This document shows, in pieces, positions 33,334 through 40,986 of a stretch of DNA of 46,125 nt. Source of the stretch: Candidatus Aminicenantota bacterium (lineage in GTDB: Bacteria; Acidobacteriota; Aminicenantia; Aminicenantales; Aminicenantaceae); assembly GCA_020344415.1 (NCBI GenBank), contig CP070825.1, forward strand, positions 3,417,496 to 3,463,620, given 5' to 3'. The notes under the pieces were generated by a model that saw only the letters and a program-made list of their open reading frames with translations, was not told the DNA's origin and searched no databases. Numbering within the stretch: position 1 is the stretch's first letter; the number at the start of each line of letters is the position of its first letter. The position numbers and the translations under genes were made by a program.

Positions 33334-34305
33334 TTATTCTAAAAGATCTCCCCAGCATTCATGAGGGTTTGAAAGAACAGCGGCTATCTTAATAATTGTC
33401 TTATGATGGACAAACTCATTGGTTTCTTTAAGCCTCGCAAGCGCCATTTCTTCCTCATCAAGCCCCAAAATAGGAATATTATCATAGAGAATCATTGTTT
33501 CTGCCAATTTTTGGGAAATGTTGTCAAAAAGTGCTTTCGAAGCTTTTCTTTTGTCCTCTATAGGAGTTAACTGAAAGCCTTCTCGCCCTTCTTCAACCCG
33601 AGGGAATAATATAATTACCCCGTCTGGATCAGTAAGTTTCTTAAAGTCAGTTTTATAGGAAGATAAATCCAAGGCAATTTTCTTATCCCACTCCTCCTCA
33701 GCTTTAGGGATTTCAATTCCAGGCTGGAACTGAGGAAAATGATACTTCAGTGTGCAAAATCTAATATTATCTACAACAGAGCCCATGAACCAGGATATGA
33801 CATCCCCATCTCTGTGGAAGTGAACAGTTTCTGTGGAAAAGAGCTTAAGCCCTCTGGCTAAACCGCTGAGAAGATAAACGGTTTTACCGGTTCCAGCTCC
33901 TCCGATAACAACATACAAATAATTTCTCTCTTCCTGGTAAAGGGCGCAAGCATGAAAGCTATAGATCCCGTGTTTTTTTTCCAATAGATAGAGAACATAT
34001 CTGTAAAGGAATCCCTGATTTCCCCAAAGGCTGAATCTTAAATCTGAGGCTTCTCTTTCAAGCTTGATGAAAGGCCCTCTGAATCTAACCTGTTTTTCGG
34101 AAGACTCGAAAATGGGCCTTTCCTCTGATTCTTCAATTGAAATATATCCATCGAGGCCCGTTGAGTAGGGGATGGCCTCAACTTCGTTGAAGTCAGTAAG
34201 GAGAGATTTGACTTCTAGCTCTAGAGGAAGACAGGGGAGTAGCTCTTTTTTGTCTGATTCAATCCCTACAGTTGCTTCTAATATCTTGAGCGCAATTTTA
34301 TTCAC
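33334..34305 (-). CDS. HPr-kinase-like P-loop protein
   Basis: A 323-residue protein. Walker A is GGAGTGKT (residues 135-142), preceded by YSFHACALYQEERNYLYVVI, matching the HprK/SqqD-like layout in which a His-containing strand (LHA-x-A-V) precedes the P-loop; a later LFSTETVHF corresponds to the acidic LSDD-x-V strand. The N-terminal ~100 residues are unassigned. No HPr or PTS gene is near. Such proteins are usually small-molecule or peptide kinases, or of unknown role. The start is GTG at 34305 with AAGGAAG seven bases upstream. The ComA-like gene follows after 26 bp, so both are probably co-expressed; a kinase acting on a sulfolactate-type compound is a speculation. Confidence 0.65.
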   Translation of the reverse strand: MNKIALKILEATVGIESDKKELLPCLPLELEVKSLLTDFNEVEAIPYSTGLDGYISIEESEERPIFESSEKQVRFRGPFIKLEREASDLRFSLWGNQGFLYRYVLYLLEKKHGIYSFHACALYQEERNYLYVVIGGAGTGKTVYLLSGLARGLKLFSTETVHFHRDGDVISWFMGSVVDNIRFCTLKYHFPQFQPGIEIPKAEEEWDKKIALDLSSYKTDFKKLTDPDGVIILFPRVEEGREGFQLTPIEDKRKASKALFDNISQKLAETMILYDNIPILGLDEEEMALARLKETNEFVHHKTIIKIAAVLSNPHECWGDLLE

Positions 34306-34424
34306 GATTTCTTCCTTATTTTTAGTTTTATATGATACAAAATACTGACAATCTATACAACACGAAGCATCTCCAAAACCGTGATGCAGTAACAGTCAGG
34401 CAAACTGATTCGCCAGCCTGCAAG

Positions 34425-34448
34425 AAAAAGGGGACAGTCCCCTTTTTT
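34425..34448. repeat. GGGGACAGTCCCC palindrome, copy 4 (inverted pair, left)
   Basis: A-run, GGGGACAGTCCCC, T-run. It forms an inverted pair with the copy at 34457-34478, separated by 8 bp. It lies in the 347-bp non-coding gap 34306-34652. A CAGGC/GCCTG inverted repeat (34397-34401 with 34416-34420) sits just before it. Confidence 0.7.
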
Positions 34449-34456
34449 GAATAAAG

Positions 34457-34478
34457 AAAAGGGGACTGTCCCCTTTTT
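34457..34478. repeat. GGGGACTGTCCCC palindrome, copy 5 (inverted pair, right)
   Basis: The exact reverse complement of the core at 34425-34448 (centre CTG instead of CAG), so the two copies are head-to-head and can form one long cruciform. The remainder of the gap, to the hydrolase start at 34653, shows only a 32-codon frame at 34501 that I do not call. Confidence 0.7.
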
Positions 34479-34652
34479 CTTTGCGCAAAGAGTTACGCAG
34501 ATGCCGAAAAGAACGATGAAGGAATGGTATGAAAAATATAAACAGGAGCTAAGACATTCCTCAATACTCACATTTGACCATCATTTTCTCCTGTGATATA
34601 AGCCAAAGGAGAAATTCAGCCGCGGAAAACTGTGCGAAAAACATAGGAAAAA

Positions 34653-35411
34653 GTGAAAGAAAAATTATTTTTTGAGAACAGCAAAGGAAATAAACTATGC
34701 GGGATATTATCATGCCCAGTTTTTGACACAGAGAGACCGATCATAATCTTATGTCATGGATTTTCCACGAGCAAAGGCGGAAATACCTATATTAGGTTGG
34801 AAAAGATTCTGAATTCAAATGGAATTTCCATTTTTAGATTTGACCTTTTTGGACACGGAGAAAGCGAAGGCATATTTGAGGAACTAACAATTACTGAAGC
34901 AGTAGATGATGTCTTGAAAGCAATCAGATTTCTGAAAGAATCAGGTTTTAGGAAAATAGGGCTTGTCGGCTCCAGTTTTGGGGGAATGGCTTCCATATTA
35001 GCCGCTTCAGAAAGGGATGACCTTTACATTTTGGCACTCAAATCTCCGGTCTCCGATTATCCAAGCCTATTTAACCTCCGAGAAAAAAGTGAGATGGACT
35101 CCTGGAAGCAGGCAGGTTTTATTAATTTCACCAGTATTGACGGGAACAAACTCAAGCTAAACTACAGCTTTTTTGAAGAAGCAATGAAGACAAACGGTTA
35201 TGAATCAGCAAGTAAAATCAAATCGCCAACCTTGATTGTTCATGGAGATAATGATGAAACCGTTCCTGTGGAACAGAGCAAAAAGGCAGCATGTTTAATT
35301 GAGAATTGCAGGCTTGAGGTGATTAGGGGGGCTGATCATACATATTCGAATCCTTCTCATTTCGAAATGATGCTGGATTTGATTTCTGAATTCATTATCA
35401 AAAATTCTTAA
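34653..35411 (+). CDS. Alpha/beta hydrolase
   Basis: A 252-residue cytoplasmic hydrolase. It has the oxyanion HGF in IILCHGFSTSKGG, FRFDLFGHGESEG, the nucleophile elbow GLVGSSFGGMAS (Ser in G-S-S-F-G-G), the acid in LIVHGDNDETVPVEQS and His in GADHTYSNPSHF. The complete Ser-Asp-His set suggests an active esterase, peptidase or thioesterase of the BAAT/serine-aminopeptidase kind; substrate unknown. The start is GTG with ATAGGAAAAA just upstream. The gene is isolated between repeats and the convergent ubiE-like gene. Confidence 0.85.
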   Translation: MKEKLFFENSKGNKLCGILSCPVFDTERPIIILCHGFSTSKGGNTYIRLEKILNSNGISIFRFDLFGHGESEGIFEELTITEAVDDVLKAIRFLKESGFRKIGLVGSSFGGMASILAASERDDLYILALKSPVSDYPSLFNLREKSEMDSWKQAGFINFTSIDGNKLKLNYSFFEEAMKTNGYESASKIKSPTLIVHGDNDETVPVEQSKKAACLIENCRLEVIRGADHTYSNPSHFEMMLDLISEFIIKNS

Positions 35412-35482
35412 CTATCTAACGCATTATCAGATTTAGGGATTATCGTTAGAGCAGATAAATACATCTGCTGTAACCACAAGAA

Positions 35483-36178
35483 TTATTTTACGGCCTTATG
35501 AATCGCAGACATCCCAAATAACAAATATTTATAAGTGACGCGAGTAAATCCTGCTCGATAAAGTAGGGAGGAAAACTCCTCAGCGGTATAAAAGCGAGGA
35601 ATCGTGAAAGCGAGGTAACTATAGCCTGGTTTATACCCAGAAAGGAGAGATCCGAATGGTTTTACAGTCATTTTTATGTAAAGATGAAATAGCTTTCGGA
35701 TAAGTTTTGAAGGAGGCTGGCTCGTTTCTAGGTTTACAAAATGCCCTCCTGGCTTTAGAACCCGATGAAACTCTTCGAGATGATCCCTCAAAATTTCTTC
35801 ACGCGTACTTATATTTCTAGTAGCAAAGGAGATAGTGATAAGGTCTATGGTTTCATCATAAAAAGGAAGGACACTTGCCTCTGCAAGGGTAAAATTTACG
35901 TTTGGAATATGCTTTTTTTCTAAGGCTTTGGCTAACATCGGATAGCAGAAGTCAACAGAGACGATCTTGACCTTCCCATCTGATAAGCGCGATAGATTCT
36001 GGGCCATCTCTCCTGTTCCGCTGCAGACATCTAGCCAATAATATCCTCCTGCCCTGGCTGCTTCCCTTGCTGCTTTCCTGCGCCATAGAATGTCGAAACC
36101 AAAAGTTAATACGTGATTTGTGAGCTCATAGGTCTCATAAACCTCAGAGAATATTTTCTGAACTCCTTTTCTCATCAT
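35483..36178 (-). CDS. menG: UbiE/MenG-type quinone methyltransferase
   Basis: A 231-residue class I methyltransferase with the UbiE/COQ5 layout: VYETYELTNHVLTFGFDILWRRKA at the start (cf. YDxxNxxxSxGxxxxWR), WLDVCSGTGEMA (motif I), VSVDFCYPMLAKA, VLPFYDETIDLITISFATRN (cf. LPF-x-D-x-x-FD-x-x-T-x-x-FGLRN), and EFHRVLKPGGHFVNLETSQP. C-methylates demethylmenaquinone or an analogous quinone. In an anaerobic diderm menaquinone is the likely product; no other men gene is present. Two adjacent ATGs (36178, 36175) are possible starts with a weak ribosome site. It converges on the hydrolase gene. Confidence 0.85.
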   Translation of the reverse strand: MMRKGVQKIFSEVYETYELTNHVLTFGFDILWRRKAAREAARAGGYYWLDVCSGTGEMAQNLSRLSDGKVKIVSVDFCYPMLAKALEKKHIPNVNFTLAEASVLPFYDETIDLITISFATRNISTREEILRDHLEEFHRVLKPGGHFVNLETSQPPSKLIRKLFHLYIKMTVKPFGSLLSGYKPGYSYLAFTIPRFYTAEEFSSLLYRAGFTRVTYKYLLFGMSAIHKAVK

Positions 36179-36234
36179 TCTAATGTCTTACCTGAATTAT
36201 TTAAAAGAAGCCGATACCTTATCTGCGTTGTTGC

Positions 36235-36420
36235 AGCCCCTTCGTAGTGGAGGGCCACGTCATCACGAGTGATCGAAGAGAGCGTGGTGATCCTCTGTCA
36301 CGAGCGAAGCGTGGTGATCTCATGATATCTCGCAATAAGCACGAGATTGCATCGTTTCACTCGCAACGGAGGATTGCCACGTCGCTTCGCTCCTCGCAAC
36401 GAAATCGCGTTTCTTTAACA
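36235..36420. repeat. Cluster of REP-like elements in the 36179-36565 gap
   Basis: Contains TCACGAGCGAAGCGTGGTGAT and a related, imperfect copy just before it on the plus strand, plus the inverted copy GGATTGCCACGTCGCTTCGCT near 36380. These share the GCGAGnGAAGCG-TGGCAAT consensus seen at 28.8 and 40.8 kb. The remainder of the gap is AT-rich upstream sequence of the amidohydrolase operon; TTGTTA with 17 bp to TAATGG is a poor promoter candidate. No credible gene. Confidence 0.55.
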
Positions 36421-36565
36421 ATAATCGATTTATGAATCTAAAGTTACTTAAACCAATCCCATTATCCCATATTTTTATAGACCATCAAATTCTTTTTTGT
36501 TAAAATACACTGCCTTTAATAATGGGGATGATTGATATAAATAAGTCTTGCAAGAAAGGAGGAAC

Positions 36566-38185
36566 ATGAAAAACAAAAAGATTTTTTTACTCATCTGTCT
36601 GTCAATATCTGTCACTCTAATCACAGCGACCCTTCCTGCACGTGTAAGTCCTACCTATGCCATTATCAACTGTAAAATTATTCCTGTTACGACCCCTCCG
36701 ATCGAGAATGGAGTTATCATTGTCCGAGATGGCCTTATCGAATCTCTGGGACCTCAGGAAAAGATAGTTATTCCAGAGGATGCAGAAATCATCAAAGCCG
36801 AAGGACTATTCGCCTACCCGGGTTTGATTGACGCCCATACAAAACTCTTTTTTGAAGCGCCAAAGGCAGAACCTCAGCAACAAGGAGCAGCGGCTGCTCA
36901 GCCTCAAGAAAAGGATTGGGCCAAACAGGTTAATTTGACAGCTTTCAAATTCTTGAAACCGAAAAAGACTGCCGCGGAAAGCTATCACAAAGTCGGCATC
37001 ACTACTGTTTTGGTTGCGCCGGAAAAAGAGATTTACGCTGGTCAGAGTGTTCTCCTGAATATCAACGGAGAAAAAACAGAACCAATGGTCATACAAAATC
37101 CTGTTGCTCTTCATGTGAATTTTGTGACAGCCCGTGGGACTTATCCTTCGAGCCTGATGGGAACAATGGCCTTTCTCAGACAATCTTTTCTGGATGCAGA
37201 GCATTACTCATCTTGGAAATCTCAATTCACCAAAACCTCAAGAGGACTAAAGAGACCGGAATACGATCCCTTTCTCGAAGGTCTTCTTCCCTATGTCGTC
37301 CAGAAAAAACCTGTCTTTTTCAACTGTGCGAACCAGGAAGACATCAAGCGAGCTCTCCGGCTAACTCAGGAGTTCAAACTCAACGGATTCATCACGGGAG
37401 CCAATGAAGCCTGGAGAGTGGCTGAGCTGCTCAAGAAGGCGAAAGCTCCTCTTCTGGTTTCGCTAAATTTCAAGCCTCCCTTTACCAGCATTTATGTCGT
37501 TAAAGGAGAGGAATCAAAGAAAAAAGCAGAGGAGGAGACCTACCCTGCCAATGCGGCAAGTCTTCACAAACGTGGAGTAAAGTTCGCCCTCACGTCTCAC
37601 GGCGTAAATAGAGCAACGGATATTCCAAAAAATATTCAAAAAGCGATAAAGGCAGGATTGCCAAAAGATCAAGCACTCAAAGCTATGACCGTTATCCCTG
37701 CTGAACTTCTGGGAGTAAGCAGCTTTTTGGGAAGCCTAGAACCAGGTAAAGTCGCAAATATTGTTCTCACTTCAGGAGAAATGTTTGAAGAAAAGACAAA
37801 AGTTGAAAGGGTATTTGTCGACGGAATACCCTTTGAGATCAAACAGCCCCCTAAAGGGGAAAAGCCTTCTGCCTTGAATATTTCCGGAAAATGGAAAGCC
37901 ACTGTTTTAAGTCCAATGGGTGAAATGGAAATGACAGTTCAGCTTGAGCAAGAAGGAAACACGATCAGCGGAAACATCTCTTCTGAATTAGGTGAATGGG
38001 AAATTAGCGATGGATTCTTAAGCGGAAAAGATCTCACATTCACAATTGAGGCGACAATAATGGGAGATTCATTGGAGCTGGCATTCAGCGGGACTGCAGA
38101 AAAGGATTCGATAGAAGGAACAATCTCTTTCGAAGGAGGAAGCGCAGAGCTGAGGGCCACCAGAATTCCTGAGAGAGAAATTTGA
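36566..38185 (+). CDS. Exported amidohydrolase-like protein with degenerate metal site and C-terminal beta domain
   Basis: A 539-residue protein; AAGGAGGAAC directly precedes ATG 36566. A signal peptide (KIFLLICLSISVTLITA) is followed by the amidohydrolase opening, AIINCKIIPVTTPPIENGVI and GLFAYPGLIDAHTKLF. The second His of the metal-binding HxH is replaced by Lys (HTK), no later His ligands are evident, and the usual Asp near the end reads ALTSHG, so catalysis is doubtful. Residues ~430-535 form a separate beta-rich domain (ISGKWKATV, then EMTVQLEQEGNTISGNI). It heads a run of three related genes with short gaps and may be a structural partner of the second one. Derived from imidazolonepropionase-like enzymes. 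Confidence 0.82.
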   Translation: MKNKKIFLLICLSISVTLITATLPARVSPTYAIINCKIIPVTTPPIENGVIIVRDGLIESLGPQEKIVIPEDAEIIKAEGLFAYPGLIDAHTKLFFEAPKAEPQQQGAAAAQPQEKDWAKQVNLTAFKFLKPKKTAAESYHKVGITTVLVAPEKEIYAGQSVLLNINGEKTEPMVIQNPVALHVNFVTARGTYPSSLMGTMAFLRQSFLDAEHYSSWKSQFTKTSRGLKRPEYDPFLEGLLPYVVQKKPVFFNCANQEDIKRALRLTQEFKLNGFITGANEAWRVAELLKKAKAPLLVSLNFKPPFTSIYVVKGEESKKKAEEETYPANAASLHKRGVKFALTSHGVNRATDIPKNIQKAIKAGLPKDQALKAMTVIPAELLGVSSFLGSLEPGKVANIVLTSGEMFEEKTKVERVFVDGIPFEIKQPPKGEKPSALNISGKWKATVLSPMGEMEMTVQLEQEGNTISGNISSELGEWEISDGFLSGKDLTFTIEATIMGDSLELAFSGTAEKDSIEGTISFEGGSAELRATRIPEREI

Positions 38186-38198
38186 AGGAGATAGAGCC

Positions 38199-39527
38199 AT
38201 GAAAAGAAAAATGATTGGTTTTGTTTTATGTGCCAGCCTGCTTATTTTCTCGGGCCTCTCTTTTGGACAGGATTTATTGATAAAGAACGGAACCATTTTG
38301 ACTGTAACAAAAGGCACAATAATCAACGGAGATGTCCTCATCATGGGAGGCGTCATAAAGCAGATCGGAAAGAACATCAAAGCTCCAGAAGGAATAAAGG
38401 TCATCGATGCTTCTGGAAAATATGTTATTCCAGGAATAATCGATTCCCACACCCATATAGGCTTTACTGGCGGTGGGAATGAAGGCGGAGGTGCAATAAC
38501 CGCTGAAGTAAAGGTCAGCGATGTACTCAATGCCGAGGACTCTTCTATTTATACGGCCATATCAGGCGGAGTAACGATGGTGCACACAATGCACGGAAGT
38601 GGCAATCCCATAGGAGGCGAGAATATTGTCCTCAGGATGAAGTGGGGAAAGACATCAGAGGAAATGGTCGTCCATGAGGCTTATAGAACACTCAAATTCG
38701 CTCTGGGAGAAAATCCCAAACAATCGAATTTCATCCGGCCCGGACCTCTCCGCTACCCTCAATCCCGGATGGGAGTCAATGCAATCATCCGGCGAGAATT
38801 CTTAAAAGCGAAAAACTACACGGAACAGTGGGATAGGTATCTGAAGCTAAAAAAATCAAAACGACCTCCGAAAAACCTGATCCCCCCCAGGAAAAACTTG
38901 AGGATGGAACAGTTAGCCGATATGCTTAGGGGAAAGATGTTGGCCCGCTGTCATGGGTATCGAGCTGACGAGTTGATGGAATTCATCGGTCTTGCAAAAG
39001 AATTTGGATTTAAAACAATTTGCTTCGAACACGCATCAGAAGCTTTCAAGATAGCCAAAGAACTAGCTGAGGAGGAAATCGGCATCTCTGTATTTCTTGA
39101 TAACTGGGCATATAAAGTCGAAGCTTCGGAAGGAATAGCCTACAGTGCTGCCTTTTGTGCTAAAAACGGTGTGCTCGTTTCTATAAACTCTGACAGCGGC
39201 GAAAGAATCCGACGTTTGTTCATGGACGCTGCTAAAGCCATGAAATACGGAGGCCTATCTGAAGAGGAAGCTTTGAAGCTTATAACCATCAATCCTGCAA
39301 TCCAGCTAGGAGTAGAGAAGATCGCGGGAAGCCTGGAAGAGGGAAAGCACGGAGACATTGCCATCTTCAACGAGCACCCTCTAAGCGCCTATACACGCTG
39401 CGAGATGACGATCATCGAAGGAGAGGTTTATTTTGATCGAGCTCAATATCTCAAAGAAAGAGAAGAGATGGAGAAGAAAAAGAAAGAAAAAGAGAAGGCG
39501 AAAAAGAAGAAGGGAGGGAAAAAATGA
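38199..39527 (+). CDS. Exported amidohydrolase with intact metal site
   Basis: A 442-residue protein with a signal peptide (MIGFVLCASLLIFSGLSFGQ) and a full metal-site set: HTH in PGIIDSHTHIGF, His in ARCHGYRAD, His in CFEHASEAF and Asp in SINSDSGE. GSLEEGKHGDIAIFNEHPL closes the barrel, as in imidazolonepropionase/dipeptidase-like amidohydrolases. It would hydrolyse a cyclic amide or peptide bond in the periplasm. The last ~25 residues are almost only Lys and Glu (MEKKKKEKEKAKKKKGGKK). The next gene's ATGA overlaps the stop, implying translational coupling. It is the only one of three tandem paralogs that looks catalytic. GAAGGAG precedes the ATG. Confidence 0.88.
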   Translation: MKRKMIGFVLCASLLIFSGLSFGQDLLIKNGTILTVTKGTIINGDVLIMGGVIKQIGKNIKAPEGIKVIDASGKYVIPGIIDSHTHIGFTGGGNEGGGAITAEVKVSDVLNAEDSSIYTAISGGVTMVHTMHGSGNPIGGENIVLRMKWGKTSEEMVVHEAYRTLKFALGENPKQSNFIRPGPLRYPQSRMGVNAIIRREFLKAKNYTEQWDRYLKLKKSKRPPKNLIPPRKNLRMEQLADMLRGKMLARCHGYRADELMEFIGLAKEFGFKTICFEHASEAFKIAKELAEEEIGISVFLDNWAYKVEASEGIAYSAAFCAKNGVLVSINSDSGERIRRLFMDAAKAMKYGGLSEEEALKLITINPAIQLGVEKIAGSLEEGKHGDIAIFNEHPLSAYTRCEMTIIEGEVYFDRAQYLKEREEMEKKKKEKEKAKKKKGGKK

Positions 39528-40798
39528 CCAAGAAAACTTTAATCCTCTCTACAATCCTTATTTTCTGTAGTCTATTTTGTTTTGCGGATGTGAAGAGCCC
39601 GGGAATTATTGCCATAAAAAGCGCCCACATCGTTCCTGTAGTTGGGGATGACATAACCGATGGAATTATCCTTATCAAAGATGGCAAAATCGAAGCCATA
39701 GGAAAAAACATCACTATTCCAGAGGATGCGCGAGTCATAGATGCCACGGGTCTTTTCGCTTATCCAGGAATGATCGACGGTTTGTGCTCTTTAGCGCTCT
39801 ATGAAATAGGCTCTCTTAGAGCTACCATTGACTCAAGAGAAACAGGAAGGATAAATCCACAGCTAAAGACAGTCGAAGCTCTACGCCCTGATTCCATACA
39901 TGTGCCCATCGCAAGAGCAAATGGTATCACTACTGCCCATATTGTTCCTAGCGGAGGAATCATTTCGGGGCAGAGTGGCCTAATCCGATTGAATGGCTGG
40001 ATTCCTGAGGAAATGATTGTGAAAAGTTCAGTTGCTATGCACATCCAATTCCCTTCTGTTCCGCGATCTAGAAGAGGAGAAACGCAGCCTAGAGAAGAAC
40101 CGTCCAAACAGATCAAAGAATTAAAGGAGATCCTGAATAAAGCACGCTACTACCAGAAGAGAAAAGAAGCAGCACAAAAAAAGCCGCTTCTCCCGATCCC
40201 CGAATTTGATGAACAACTTGAATTCCTATTGCCAGTAGTCAAAGGCGAACTCCCTGTCTTTATTTCTGTTTACACAGACAAAGATATCAAAGCCGCTATT
40301 AAATTCGTAAACGATGAAAAGCTCAAAGCAATCTTCTATGGAGTTACCGAAGGATGGAAAGTTGCAGATGAAATAAAAAAATCGGGTATCCCTGTTGTTT
40401 TTGGCTCACTCTATGCAATGCCGACCAAATGGGAAGACGGTTATGATGCAATTTTCAGAAACCCTGGAGTGCTGGCAAAGGCTGGAGTCAAGTTTGCTTT
40501 CTCCTCTCAGAGTGCAACCCTTGCAAAGGATTTGCCCTATCATGCTTCAAGGGCTGCCGCCTTTGGCTTGGACCGGAGAGAAGCGCTGAAAGGCGTCACG
40601 ATATATCCCGCCCAGATATTTGGTGTGGATGAAATATTGGGGAGCCTTGAAAAGGGGAAAGTAGCCACCATTATCCTCACAGATGGAGACATACTTGAAC
40701 TGAGAACCAATATCAAACACGTTTTCATCGACGGAAAAGAAGTCGATCTTTCTAACCGATATACCGAGCTTCTTGAGAAATACAAGAAAAGATACTAA
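39524..40798 (+). CDS. Exported amidohydrolase-like protein lacking metal ligands
   Basis: A 424-residue protein with a signal peptide (LILSTILIFCSLFCFADV) and the amidohydrolase frame: IKSAHIVPVVGDDITDGI, GLFAYPGMIDGLCSLALYE, GSLEKGKVATIILTDGD. The HxH position reads GLC, the His ligand regions are absent, and the terminal Asp position reads FAFSSQSA, so it cannot bind a normal metal centre. It resembles the first gene of the triplet more than the second. It starts within the stop of the second gene (ATGA). The intact frame and signal suggest retention as a pseudoenzyme or subunit. Confidence 0.82.
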   Translation: MTKKTLILSTILIFCSLFCFADVKSPGIIAIKSAHIVPVVGDDITDGIILIKDGKIEAIGKNITIPEDARVIDATGLFAYPGMIDGLCSLALYEIGSLRATIDSRETGRINPQLKTVEALRPDSIHVPIARANGITTAHIVPSGGIISGQSGLIRLNGWIPEEMIVKSSVAMHIQFPSVPRSRRGETQPREEPSKQIKELKEILNKARYYQKRKEAAQKKPLLPIPEFDEQLEFLLPVVKGELPVFISVYTDKDIKAAIKFVNDEKLKAIFYGVTEGWKVADEIKKSGIPVVFGSLYAMPTKWEDGYDAIFRNPGVLAKAGVKFAFSSQSATLAKDLPYHASRAAAFGLDRREALKGVTIYPAQIFGVDEILGSLEKGKVATIILTDGDILELRTNIKHVFIDGKEVDLSNRYTELLEKYKKRY

Positions 40799-40809
40799 GA
40801 AACGCAGGG

Positions 40810-40868
40810 GTTTGACTCATCAAACCCTCCTTGTCATTGCGAGGAGCGAGGCGGCGCGGCAATCTCTC
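40810..40868 (+). repeat. Composite hairpin plus REP-like unit A
   Basis: GTTTGA-CTCA-TCAAAC (40810-40825), then TTGTCATTGCGAGGAGCGAG and GCGGCGCGGCAATCTCTC up to 40868. It is repeated 71 bp later as unit B with near-identical second half. Confidence 0.75.
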
Positions 40869-40880
40869 ATATATGCAGTG

Positions 40881-40939
40881 ACTTGATTTATCAAGTCCAC
40901 CTTGTCATTGCGAGGAGCGAGGCGACGCGGCAATCTCTC
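40881..40939 (+). repeat. Composite hairpin plus REP-like unit B
   Basis: ACTTGA-TTTA-TCAAGT (40881-40896), then TTGTCATTGCGAGGAGCGAG and GCGACGCGGCAATCTCTC up to 40939. The hairpin arms differ from unit A at two positions on each side and still pair, while the second half differs at one position. Confidence 0.75.
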
Positions 40940-40950
40940 CCATGAAAAGG

Positions 40951-40969
40951 AAAAAGGGGATTATCCCCT
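40951..40969 (+). repeat. AGGGGATTATCCCCT palindrome before the deacylase gene
   Basis: An A-run then AGGGGA-TTA-TCCCCT, a 6-bp stem with 3-nt loop, variant of the GGGGACAGTCCCC family. It ends about 7 bp before AAAGGAGG, the ribosome site of the ATG at 40987, so in mRNA the hairpin would sit at the edge of the initiation region. Confidence 0.5.
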
Positions 40970-40986
40970 AAATCAAAGGAGGTTAT

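Noticed and set aside
34501..34599. 32-codon frame after the inverted palindrome pair
   Set aside because: Too short, no ribosome site, no family resemblance.
36247..36435. 62-codon frame in the repeat cluster
   Set aside because: Composed of REP-like sequence, including an inverted copy; Arg/Ser-rich translation typical of a repeat shadow.
40801..40950. Possible CRISPR array
   Set aside because: Only two units, internal hairpin in each, and related single copies elsewhere; no cas genes in the window.
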